DNA of 40,453 bases, taken from positions 1 to 40,453 of the forward strand of contig JAOPYV010000174.1 in NCBI GenBank assembly GCA_025964435.1, written 5' to 3'. Shown in pieces: positions 23,612-31,171 of the stretch (position 1 is the first letter of the stretch; every line of letters starts with the position of its first letter). This DNA is from Thermoleophilia bacterium (GTDB taxonomy: Bacteria; Actinomycetota; Thermoleophilia; Gaiellales; SKUG01). The notes beneath the pieces were generated by a model. It ran no database searches, had not been told where the DNA came from, and saw only the letters and a program-made list of their open reading frames with translations. A program made the position numbers and the translations under genes.

Positions 23612-23983
23612 GTGAATCGACCAACGCAACGCAAGGGCAGTTTCATCGAGCGCGTGCTCGATGGCGTGACCCGTCTCGACCAGCTCGAGACGGAGGTCGC
23701 CGCATGGGGCGCGGGCGCGCATGCGCAGCCGCTCCATGAGGCGCTCGGGCTCGATGCCGCGGAGCTGCTGCTCGTCGCGCGCTCACCCGACGCGCTGCGC
23801 TACGTCCTGCATGCGCGGCGCTTCGGCCTGGCGCTCAGCGCGCCGCTCGATTCGCAGGACCGGGTCCGCGCCTACGCCACGATGCTGGCCGCCGAGGCGA
23901 TCGATCCCCAGGAGCTTGCGGCGATCGACTCGTGGCAGCGCACGATCGCCCGCCGACCGGAGCACGAGCCGACCCATGCCTGA
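23612..23983 (+). CDS. Hypothetical helical protein coupled to ImmA-like gene
   Basis: A 123-residue soluble protein, mainly helical (FIERVLDGVTRLDQLETEV, LHEALGLDAAELLLVARSPDALRYVLHARRF). No classical helix-turn-helix can be shown, although ImmA/IrrE genes often follow a regulator gene and a degenerate one is possible. Start GTG at 23612, supported by CACACT six bases upstream. The next gene begins inside its last codons (8-base overlap), so the two products are made together and probably act together. The function is unknown. Confidence 0.7.
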   Translation: MNRPTQRKGSFIERVLDGVTRLDQLETEVAAWGAGAHAQPLHEALGLDAAELLLVARSPDALRYVLHARRFGLALSAPLDSQDRVRAYATMLAAEAIDPQELAAIDSWQRTIARRPEHEPTHA

Positions 23984-24965
23984 TCCCGCTTACCGAGTCG
24001 CACGCGATGTCGCGCGCCGCCTGCTCGAGCAGTACGAGCTGAAGCCGCCGTTCGACGTCGCCAAGCTCGCGGCCCGCTTCGCGGTCGTCCTCGAGGACGA
24101 GATCCCGACGCGCGCCGATGTCATCGCCGTCCACGCCGCGACGCCCGGCGCGAAGCCGCGCATCGTCCTGGACTCCTCGCTCGTCCACTCCGACGATCGT
24201 CGCCGCTTCGCGCTCGCCCATGCGCTCGGGCACGTGCTGCTGGGTTGGCACCCGCTCGGTGAGCCGTGTGACGTCTCGCATGCGCCGCAGGAGCTGCCCG
24301 TCGCGGTCCACGACCTGATCGAGGGCGAGGCCAACGCCTTCGCCCGCGAGCTGCTGACGCCGACCTCCTGGATCGCCGGCTTCAACGCCTTCGAGCGACC
24401 GGCCGAGCTGATGCGCCACGTCAGCGAACGTGCCGGCGTGCCGCTGATGGCCGCCGCGCGCGCCGTCACGCTGCAGCTGGATCCGGGACACGTCTGGATG
24501 GTCGCCGACCAGTGGGGTCACGTCCTCGATTCCGGCCGCTCCCCCGGCACCTCCGTGAAGGTCCCGAGCGCAGGCGCCGAGTTCGACGGCCGCAGCTACG
24601 CGCGCCACGCGACCGAGCGCCAGCGCGTCGACCTCGAGGGTTGTCAGCTGACGGTCTGGCACTTCAACGCGGCAGCGGCCGAGCAGCTCCCGCGCGACCG
24701 CACCGCGCGCGAGATGGCGCGGCTGATCGGCGACGACCTCGGGCTCGACGCCGCCGCAGGCTCCGAGCTCGTGGCACGGGTCGACGGGATCGCCGGCTGG
24801 GCGAACGAGCAGCTCGGCACGGCATCGATGATCGGCATGGCGCACCTGCTCGGCGAGCGCGCGCGGTCACTGCCGGAGCTCGCCGACGCGGCGACGCACC
24901 CGCGCTTCGGCGAGCTGCTCAACGCCAAGGCGACCGAGCTCGTCACCAAGCGCATCGCGCGCTGA
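23976..24965 (+). CDS. ImmA/IrrE-like protein lacking catalytic Glu
   Basis: A 329-residue protein with the M78 (ImmA/IrrE) domain in the first ~140 residues: RRRFALAHALGHVLLGWH and EGEANAFARELLTP. Zinc ligands His82, His86 and Glu118 are present, but the HExxH glutamate is Ala83 (GCG at 24222-24224). The fold may therefore bind zinc without cutting, or the substitution may be tolerated. The C-terminal ~190 residues hold a β-rich part (WMVADQWGHVLDSG, LTVWHF) and a helical end, with no family I can name. ImmA proteins normally cleave repressors. The gene overlaps the unknown gene before it by eight bases and ends three bases from the convergent MFS gene. Confidence 0.8.
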   Translation: MPDPAYRVARDVARRLLEQYELKPPFDVAKLAARFAVVLEDEIPTRADVIAVHAATPGAKPRIVLDSSLVHSDDRRRFALAHALGHVLLGWHPLGEPCDVSHAPQELPVAVHDLIEGEANAFARELLTPTSWIAGFNAFERPAELMRHVSERAGVPLMAAARAVTLQLDPGHVWMVADQWGHVLDSGRSPGTSVKVPSAGAEFDGRSYARHATERQRVDLEGCQLTVWHFNAAAAEQLPRDRTAREMARLIGDDLGLDAAAGSELVARVDGIAGWANEQLGTASMIGMAHLLGERARSLPELADAATHPRFGELLNAKATELVTKRIAR

Positions 24966-24968
24966 CGC

Positions 24969-25510
24969 TCAGGCTGCGACGCGTTCGGTGCCGTCGCGCA
25001 GCGGGCGGATCACGAGCAGGCCGAGCAGCGTCGAGATGGCGAGCAGCCCGAGCGAGACACGGCTCGCATCGAGTGCGCTGAGCCAGCCGGTGGCGTCATG
25101 CAGCAGCCAGATCGTGCCACCCCAGAGCACGAACGGCCCCAGCGCCTGGGCGACGCGCCCGATCAGGTTGAAGAAGCCGAACAACTCGCCACGCAGCTCC
25201 GGGGGCGTCAGCGCAAGCATGAAGACGCGGTCGACCGTGTAGACGGTGCCGAGCGTGATGCCGACCACCGGGGCGAGCACCCAGACCGTCCACGGCGCAC
25301 CGGCGATCGCCACGATGGCGATGCCGAGCGCGAACATCGGCATGATGCGCAGCAGCGTGCGGCGCGGGCCGAGCAGGCCCGACACCCACCCCGAGCCGAT
25401 CGCACCGGCGCCCGCGCAGGCGACCACGAGCAGCAGGATCAGGTTCTTCTCCCGCTCGCTGAAGTCACCGACGCGCCCGATGTAGATGATCGCGTAGATG
25501 TTCACCTGCC
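24969..25510 (-). pseudogene. C-terminal part of frameshifted MFS transporter
   Basis: The downstream half (about 180 residues) of a UMF1-like MFS transporter, in a different frame from the N-terminal half at 25502-26275. It reads on as NIYAIIYIGRVGDFSEREK, then helices LILLLVVACAGAGAIGSG, MPMFALGIAIVAIAG, and the polar block LTPPELRGELFGFFNLIGRVAQ typical of the C-terminal MFS bundle. A frame-opening ATG at 25604 gives nonsense N-terminal residues (Pro, Ala and His rich) and is not a real start. Codon use in the second half is intact, so the break is recent or a sequencing error. The ends are close to the window's ImmA-like gene (convergent, three bases apart). Confidence 0.78.
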
Positions 25511-26275
25511 GACCGCATCGGTGTAGAGGAAGCGCCCCGCCAGCAGGCGCAGGATCTGTGGGTGCTGGCGCAGGCGCTGGATCGCGAACTGCATGCGCCG
25601 CCACGCCGTGCGCATCAAGCCCGTGCCGAAGCGCCCGGCGAGGATCGGCTCGTCGATCGGATGGCGCCGCTCGCGCGCGAGCAGCAGCAGGGGCACCGCA
25701 CTGGCCAGGAAGATGAGGCTGGCCGGCGCGAAGGCGGCCTGCTTGTCGTCCTCCCCCACGATGACGTCAGCGAGCAGCACGAGCCACGCGACGATGCCGA
25801 GGTAGCCCGCCGCGACGGCGTAGCCGGACATCGAATCCCAGCGCCGGCGCGGGGCGATCGAGGGCAGCAGGGGATCGAACTGCGCGAACGCGAGCGCCGT
25901 ACCGATCGCGCTCACCGTGCCGAGCGCGAGGATCGGGAAGACGCCGAGCGAGCCGATGTCAGGGGAGATGACGCTCAGCAGGGTGCCCGCTCCCGCGGCG
26001 ACGGCGACGAACGCGGCGAGCAGCGGAACATGCCGGCCCATCACGTCGGCGAGCACGCCCGAGAGCGGCATCAGGATGAGCAGGGCCAGGGCGGCGACCG
26101 CCTGTGCGCTCGTGTAGTAGTAGTCCGGATGCCCGAGATCGGTGATGAGCCAGTCGCCGAGATAGCGCGCGAAGATGACGAACGCGAAGAGCGAATAGCC
26201 GAAGTCGAACAGCGCCCACGCGCTTGCCGACCAGCCAAGGCGCTCGGGTTCGATTGCTGGCTCGGCGTCAGGCAC
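25502..26275 (-). pseudogene. N-terminal part of frameshifted MFS transporter
   Basis: The first 257 residues of an MFS transporter (UMF1-like; ASAWALFDFGYSLFAFVIFAR at the start, six helices, a charged middle loop ARERRHPIDEP). The frame ends GRFLYTDAVGR-stop just where homologues continue into the seventh helix. The continuation is found in another frame (24969-25510). Together they make about 435 residues, the normal family length. The break is at the run GCGGTCGGCAGGTGAAC; removing eight bases would restore A-V-N-I. The GTG start at 26275 is supported by CATGAT six bases upstream. The substrate is unknown. Confidence 0.78.
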
Positions 26276-26281
26276 GCGAGC

Positions 26282-26329
26282 ATCATGCCACGCGGATCAC
26301 TCACCGCACTCCACTCCCTCCGGTAGCCT
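26282..26329. promoter_or_regulatory. Divergent leaderless promoters (MFS / zincin)
   Basis: The 60-base gap carries CATGAT (26282-26287, minus) six bases before the GTG at 26275, and TAGCCT (26324-26329, plus) six bases before the ATG at 26336. Neither start has a ribosome site. Confidence 0.5.
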
Positions 26330-26335
26330 GCATGC

Positions 26336-26680
26336 ATGTCCGCCGACGTCTTCGAACGCACCGTATCGCGCACGCTCGATGAGCTGCCCGCTCAGTTTCG
26401 CGACCTGCTCGAGAACGTCGAGATCCTCATCGAGGGGGAACACTGGGACGAGCCCGACCTCTACGGCCTGTACGAGGGGATCCCGCTGACCGAGCGCAGC
26501 AGCGGCTCGACCGACTTCCAGCAGCCCGACCGCGTCTACGTCTTCCGGCGCCCGCTCACCGAGGACTTCGGACACGACGCGGCGACGCTGACACATGAGA
26601 TCCGCGTGACGCTGCTGCACGAGCTCGCGCACTTCTTCGGCATCGGTGAGGATCGACTCAGCGAGCTGGGCTGGGCGTAG
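26336..26680 (+). CDS. Small zincin-like metallopeptidase (PF06262 type)
   Basis: A 114-residue protein with LLHELAHFFGIGEDRLSELG near its end: His95, Glu96, His99 and Asp106 form the HExxHxxGxxxD site of the short zincin family PF06262 (formerly DUF1025). The N-terminal half has ELPAQFRDLLENVEILIE and DLYGLYEGIPL, both family hallmarks. No signal peptide is present, so it is cytosolic. Substrate unknown. TAGCCT lies six bases before the ATG. Its 3' end overlaps the convergent phosphoesterase gene by 23 bases. Confidence 0.9.
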   Translation: MSADVFERTVSRTLDELPAQFRDLLENVEILIEGEHWDEPDLYGLYEGIPLTERSSGSTDFQQPDRVYVFRRPLTEDFGHDAATLTHEIRVTLLHELAHFFGIGEDRLSELGWA

Positions 26681-27770
26681 CAGCTGCTGCGCCCGCCGAC
26701 GCCGGCGGCGTGAACTGTATTACGCGTGCGCCCTCGGAGGCGGTCGCCGCGCCCGCGACGCCATGTGGGGCGACCGCGAAGGTGTCGAACGTCGAGCCGA
26801 GATCGTCGACGCCGCGCACGACCATGCGACCGGCGTCGAAGGAAAGCTGCAGGTGGTGGTGCCGCGTCGAGCGCACCTCGCTGCGCTCCGGCAGCCCCTT
26901 GAGGTAGCGGAAGGCCGAGGCGCCACCGCCGCCCGTCACGACATACGTCGTGCCGTCGAGCTGCTTGGAGCGTTCGTAGCCGTGCTCGTGGCCCTGGAGC
27001 ACGAGCTGCACGCCGTACTTCGCCATGAGCGGGGCGAGCGAGCCTTCGAGGTCTGCGCCGCTGCGGCCCGCGTTCGACGCCACCATCGGGCGGTGCATCT
27101 GCACGACCTTGTACGGCGCATCGCTGGCGGCGAGCTCCTGCTCGAGCCATGCACGCTGCGCGCTGGCGATGTCGAGGCGCTGCTCGGTGTCGAGCACGAA
27201 GAAGTCGGCCTCGCCGAGCTTCCACGAGTAGTAGGCGTGGCTCTTCGCTTCCGGGAAGCGGTTGAAGTACGGCTCGAGCGTGCCGGAGTAGTAGTCGTGG
27301 TTGCCGAGCGACGGCTTCCATGTCGCGGTGCGCATCAGGTCGGCGAACTCGGGATCGAAGCGCTTCTGGAAGTCGACCTCGCGGCCGAGCGGATAGACGT
27401 TGTCGCCCGTCGTCGCGACGTGCGTCGGTTTCCACTTGAGCGCCTGCGTGGCGTTGCGCGCCTGGGCGGGTGAGCCCTCTCCCATGTCGCCGAAGACGGC
27501 GATCCGATGGGTCGCGCCGGCGTCCGGCAGCGGCGCGCCGGGGCGGCCTTCGATCTTCGCGGGCTGGTTGCCGTCCATCCACTCGTTGAAGCGGGCGAGC
27601 AGCTTCGGCCCGGGCGTGGCGAACCAGCCCTTCACCGCCGTGACGGTGAGCCAGTCGGTGATCGCGTTGCGCATGCCGATCATCGGCTGGTACGGGACCA
27701 CGGGATCCATGCCGGGCGGTCGATTGACCGGCGCCGCATAGGTATTCGGGTTGATTTCGATGCCGCTCAT
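26658..27770 (-). CDS. Calcineurin-like metallophosphoesterase
   Basis: A 370-residue enzyme with the full dimetal set of the purple acid phosphatase/calcineurin superfamily: RIAVFGDMGEG, VATTGDNVYPLG, SLGNHDYYSG, VVQMHRPM and LQGHEHGYERS. The C-terminal part is a β-rich tail ending in Ala- and Pro-rich residues. It should hydrolyse phosphoesters; the substrate is unknown. No signal peptide is seen, unlike the lipoprotein phosphoesterase at 8224, so it may be cytosolic or use another export path. TACGAT lies eight bases before the ATG. The 3' end overlaps the zincin gene. Confidence 0.9.
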   Translation of the reverse strand: MSGIEINPNTYAAPVNRPPGMDPVVPYQPMIGMRNAITDWLTVTAVKGWFATPGPKLLARFNEWMDGNQPAKIEGRPGAPLPDAGATHRIAVFGDMGEGSPAQARNATQALKWKPTHVATTGDNVYPLGREVDFQKRFDPEFADLMRTATWKPSLGNHDYYSGTLEPYFNRFPEAKSHAYYSWKLGEADFFVLDTEQRLDIASAQRAWLEQELAASDAPYKVVQMHRPMVASNAGRSGADLEGSLAPLMAKYGVQLVLQGHEHGYERSKQLDGTTYVVTGGGGASAFRYLKGLPERSEVRSTRHHHLQLSFDAGRMVVRGVDDLGSTFDTFAVAPHGVAGAATASEGARVIQFTPPASAGAAAATPSPAR

Positions 27771-27778
27771 CCGGGCGG

Positions 27779-27784
27779 ATCGTA
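27779..27784 (-). promoter_or_regulatory. -10 hexamer before phosphoesterase at 27770
   Basis: TACGAT on the minus strand, eight bases before the ATG, in the 28-base gap after the DUF4091 gene. It suggests separate transcription with a very short or no leader. Confidence 0.45.
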
Positions 27785-27798
27785 CCGGCTCGGAACCG

Positions 27799-29514
27799 TC
27801 AGCTGCGGCACTTGGCGGAGTCGCCGCTGGCCTCGATCACGTCGAAGGCCACGTCGCGCAGCTCGGCAACGTCGGCTGCATCGGCATCGAAGCTCGTCAT
27901 CGAGGGCGCGATGGCCGTCGTGAGACCACGCAACCGTGCGCGTTGGGCGGCAGTTCCGCCGCAGGTGGCCATCGTCAACAGGTCGTGGTCGTCGATCCCG
28001 TCACGCAGCTGGAGCAGGCGCACGCTCGGTGCGGGGATGCCCGGCTGCCCGATCGGCGCACCCGGATACAGCAGCACGCCGTCGCCGTTGCCGACCGCGT
28101 CGGTCTCGACGTAGGTCGCGGGGTCGCGCCACGGGTCCGTGACCTCGTTCCAGTGGTTCGCGCTCCAGTAGAGGAAGCCGTCGACGCCGTAGCGCCACGC
28201 GAGCCAGCCGAGCGCACGCGGCGCGGGACGCAGCTCGTCGATGAACAGGTCGGGCTGCGGCTGCCACGTCGTGATCGACGGGTACCACCAGGTCTCGTGG
28301 CCGCGGCGGTGCTCGGCGACGACGTCGGCGGGGCGGAAGCGGGTCGCGTTGATGTTCGGGGACCAGATGTCGACGCTGCCCTGGAAGGCGCGGGCGCTCG
28401 CCTCGCGAGTGACGAGCAGGCGCAGGCGCGGGTCAGCCTCGTGGACGAGCTCGTGCAGCTCGCGCACGCGCCCGGCGTCCTGGTCACCCGGCTCGTCGAT
28501 CGCGTAGACGTAGGACTGCTCGAAGACGCCGAGCCGACGCGCCCAGTCGGCGACGGCGCGCAGGTAGCGCACTGCGGCGGTGCGGTCACGGCCGAGCGGA
28601 TCCTCGAACGGGTACGTGATGTAGAAGGGCAGCCGCACGCTGGCGACGCCGCGCCGCGTGAACTGGCGCTGCAGGTAGGCGGCGTCGCCGGGAGCTGCGG
28701 CCTGTCCGGGCAGCGTCCCGGGCGGCAGCACGCCGACGTCGGCGATCGAGAGCCGCGCATCCGCCAGCTGCTGCCCGTAGGCATCGAGCGCGGTGCGCAG
28801 CTTGGCGCTGCCCTGCTCGAGCTGCTCGAACTTGGCGACCTGCGCCGTCTCGACTCCCATGTTCGACTTGAGCGTCGGCTGGTGCGGCAGCGTCGCGCCG
28901 CGCACCGTCACGCGCAGCGGCACCTCGGCGAGCACTGCGGTGTCGGCGCGGACCTTCCCATCCTCGGTCGCGTAGCGCAGCTGCACCGAGCCGGCGTAGG
29001 CCCCGGGCGCGGCGGCGACAGGGACCGCGACATCGACCCAGACCGGCAGCCGCGCGTCCGGGCGCACCTCCACGTCGCGACCAGCTGCCGGCACGAGCGG
29101 ATCGAGGTAGGAGCCGGCGCGGCCCGCGGGCGAGCCCTGCTCGACCTCGATCGACTGCTCGAGCCACGTCTCCACCAGCCGCGCCGGGATGGTCGCGGTG
29201 CCGGGACCCTCGAGCGCCGAGGCGACCACCACGATGCGCGCCGGCGCCTTCGCGAAGACCGCAACGAACTGGCCACCCTCGCGTTCCCCGCGTGCCGCGA
29301 CGAGCTCGATCGCGTCTTCTCCGGTCGCGAGGTCGACGCTCGGTGTCAGTCGCTGCAGCGACGGGAAGGTGGCGACGCGCGCCGTCGTGGCATCTGCGCG
29401 ATCGAACTCCTGCGCGGAGCCGTCGGCCGGCTTGGAGCCGCCGCCACAGCCGACCACGCCGAGCAGCAGCAGGGGCATGAGCAGGGTGAGGGCTGTGCGG
29501 GAAGGTCGTGGCAT
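27799..29514 (-). CDS. DUF4091 (GH123-like) lipoprotein
   Basis: A 571-residue exported lipoprotein. The signal ends in LLLLGVVGCGGG. A β-sandwich region of ~200 residues follows (LPVWVDVAVPVAAAPGAYAG). The large C-terminal part has YVYAIDEPGDQDAGR, WSPNINATRF, YPSITTWQPQPDLFIDE, WRYGVDGFLYWSANHWNE and ATYVETDAVGNGDGVLLYPG, which are the hallmarks of DUF4091 and related GH123 proteins. The Asp-Glu pair in AIDEPGD matches the usual catalytic position in that clan. It probably cleaves an N-acetylhexosamine-containing glycan outside the cell. It follows the rhomboid gene after 13 bases with no own ribosome site, so it is likely cotranscribed. Confidence 0.87.
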   Translation of the reverse strand: MPRPSRTALTLLMPLLLLGVVGCGGGSKPADGSAQEFDRADATTARVATFPSLQRLTPSVDLATGEDAIELVAARGEREGGQFVAVFAKAPARIVVVASALEGPGTATIPARLVETWLEQSIEVEQGSPAGRAGSYLDPLVPAAGRDVEVRPDARLPVWVDVAVPVAAAPGAYAGSVQLRYATEDGKVRADTAVLAEVPLRVTVRGATLPHQPTLKSNMGVETAQVAKFEQLEQGSAKLRTALDAYGQQLADARLSIADVGVLPPGTLPGQAAAPGDAAYLQRQFTRRGVASVRLPFYITYPFEDPLGRDRTAAVRYLRAVADWARRLGVFEQSYVYAIDEPGDQDAGRVRELHELVHEADPRLRLLVTREASARAFQGSVDIWSPNINATRFRPADVVAEHRRGHETWWYPSITTWQPQPDLFIDELRPAPRALGWLAWRYGVDGFLYWSANHWNEVTDPWRDPATYVETDAVGNGDGVLLYPGAPIGQPGIPAPSVRLLQLRDGIDDHDLLTMATCGGTAAQRARLRGLTTAIAPSMTSFDADAADVAELRDVAFDVIEASGDSAKCRS

Positions 29515-29527
29515 GGCTAGGCGGAAA

Positions 29528-30550
29528 TCAGCGCAGGGTCCACAGGTCGGTGCGCGCGAACTCGACCCGAAGCGTCGATCGCGCGCCCTCGGATTCGGTG
29601 ACCGCACAGCCATATACCCGCGGATCGTCGGTCCGTTCACAGTCGATCGACAAGTCGCCTCCGGCCGACTCGTCAGCAGCAGCCTCGATCCGCGATCCGA
29701 GCAGCGGCGCGACGATGCTGCCGCGCAGCTCGGCCGCCCCGTCCGGCAGCACGCGCGGACCCACGGCCAGCACCGCCACCAGCACACTGCCGACGGCGAA
29801 CAAGATCGCCAATCCCCCGCGCCGCGGACCGCCGACGTCGGCGCCGACTTCCTGCTCGACCTCGGGCGGCTGCACCACGCCGCGCCGCCAGGCGACGAGC
29901 CCGACGAGTGCGCCGCCCACCAGCCCGCCAAGATGCCCGCCGATCGAGATGCCGGGGATGACGAAGGTGCCGATCACGTTGACGATCGCGAGCTGGCGCG
30001 CAATCACGCCGACGGCGGTGCGCGCCCGCGGGTCGACCGCCAAGGCGCAGCCGACGAGCCCGAAGCCGACGCCCGACGCGCCGATCGTCACGCTCGCGTC
30101 GTCGATCAGGATCGAGCCGCCGCTCGCGAGCAGCGCCGACCAGACGATCACGCCGACGGTGACGAGCCGCCCGACGAAGTGCTCGAGCCAGCGTCCCATC
30201 AGGTAGATGACGAAGACGTTCATCGCGAGGTGCCCGATCCCCGAATGCAGCAGGTTAGCCGCGAGCAGCTTCCACCAGGAACCGTTGGCGATCGCGCCGA
30301 GGCTCGAGCCGCCGGCCTCGGTCAGCTCGAGGACCGTCGGGCTCGTGCCGAAACGGCTGAACTCGATGAGCGTCATCAGCAGTGCCAGGAGCAGGAACAG
30401 CAGCGTGACGCGCGGCAGCCCGGGCTCACCGATATCGACCTCGGCCTGCACCCGCCACGCCGCGCGCCGATGTGCGTCGCGCGTCTCGGCACCGATCCGT
30501 GCACCGCGCCACCCGTCGGCCGGGCCGCTCTCGGTCGCGCGCGTCCGCAT
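29528..30550 (-). CDS. Rhomboid family intramembrane serine protease
   Basis: A 340-residue membrane protease. The N-terminal ~45 residues are charged and cytosolic. The rhomboid core has NLLHSGIGHLAMN (oxyanion His107 and Asn111), GASGVGFGLVG with the catalytic Ser159, and GISIGGHLGGLVGG with catalytic His206. A further helix and a ~90-residue outer C-terminal domain with a cysteine (VYGCAVTES) follow. It cleaves substrates within the membrane. The start at 30550 follows GAGG by six bases; an ATG at 30568 would overlap the exonuclease gene. It lies between the exonuclease and the DUF4091 lipoprotein genes in one transcription direction, and the lipoprotein may be a neighbour in function. Confidence 0.92.
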   Translation of the reverse strand: MRTRATESGPADGWRGARIGAETRDAHRRAAWRVQAEVDIGEPGLPRVTLLFLLLALLMTLIEFSRFGTSPTVLELTEAGGSSLGAIANGSWWKLLAANLLHSGIGHLAMNVFVIYLMGRWLEHFVGRLVTVGVIVWSALLASGGSILIDDASVTIGASGVGFGLVGCALAVDPRARTAVGVIARQLAIVNVIGTFVIPGISIGGHLGGLVGGALVGLVAWRRGVVQPPEVEQEVGADVGGPRRGGLAILFAVGSVLVAVLAVGPRVLPDGAAELRGSIVAPLLGSRIEAAADESAGGDLSIDCERTDDPRVYGCAVTESEGARSTLRVEFARTDLWTLR

Positions 30551-30557
30551 CGGATCC

Positions 30558-31118
30558 TCAGGGCGCATGGACCAGCTTCTCGCGCAGCGCATGCAGCTCG
30601 ACGAGTGCGTCGAGCGAGGTGGAGTTGGAGTGCGCGAGGCTCGAGCTCAGGATCGTCGAGCAGGCCGCCGCGTCGCTGAGCGCGTCATGGTGCAGCAGCT
30701 CCGCGCCGACGTGTTCGGCGACGATCGGCAGCTTGTGCGCCGACAGCTCGGGCCACGTCTTGCGCGCGATCTGCACCGTGCAGTAGTAGCTCGCCTGCGG
30801 GTGCGGCATCGAGAACAGGTCGCAGCAGCCGCGGATCACGCCGATGTCGAAGGCGGCGTTGTGCGCGATGAGCGGGCGGTCACCGATCATCGACATCGCC
30901 TCACCCCAGACGTGCGGGAACTCCGGTGCGTCCTCGGTGTCCTCCGGCCGGATGCCGTGCACCTGGATGTTGCGCCAGAAGTAGGCATTGCCGGGCGGGC
31001 GGATCAGCCACGCCTGGCGATACAGCTCGCGCCCGTCCTCCACGACGACGACGCCCAGCGCGCACGCGCTCGCCCGGTCGTGTGTAGCGGTCTCGAAGTC
31101 GACGGCGGCCCAACGCAT
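30558..31118 (-). CDS. DnaQ-like 3'-5' exonuclease
   Basis: A 186-residue exonuclease of the DEDDh class. Exo I is VDFET (Asp7, Glu9), Exo II is AHNAAFD (Asp91), Exo III is HHDALSDA (His144, Asp149). These coordinate two metals and hydrolyse 3' ends of DNA or RNA. There is no helicase or polymerase domain, so it is a stand-alone type related to the polymerase III epsilon subunit. It lies directly upstream of the rhomboid gene, whose start is seven bases after its stop, and TACCAT is nine bases before its own ATG. Its physiological substrate is unknown. Confidence 0.9.
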   Translation of the reverse strand: MRWAAVDFETATHDRASACALGVVVVEDGRELYRQAWLIRPPGNAYFWRNIQVHGIRPEDTEDAPEFPHVWGEAMSMIGDRPLIAHNAAFDIGVIRGCCDLFSMPHPQASYYCTVQIARKTWPELSAHKLPIVAEHVGAELLHHDALSDAAACSTILSSSLAHSNSTSLDALVELHALREKLVHAP

Positions 31119-31127
31119 GTTCGACCC

Positions 31128-31133
31128 ATGGTA
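31128..31133 (-). promoter_or_regulatory. Candidate -10 hexamer for exonuclease operon
   Basis: TACCAT on the minus strand, nine bases before the ATG at 31118, in the short gap after the FtsX-type gene. It could drive exonuclease, rhomboid and DUF4091 genes. Confidence 0.35.
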
Positions 31134-31171
31134 GACGTCGCGTCAGCGCCGTGCGACACCTCACCGCAACC

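Noticed and set aside
23612-24965. Classical toxin-antitoxin or prophage repressor module
   Set aside because: ImmA-like genes are often in phages, but there are no phage genes nearby and no helix-turn-helix in the partner; the composition matches the neighbours.
25504-25604. Separate small-protein start (MAAHAVRD) for the C-terminal MFS half
   Set aside because: Its residues before the shift point are a translation of the other frame of the N-terminal half; the real continuation is from VNIYAIIY.
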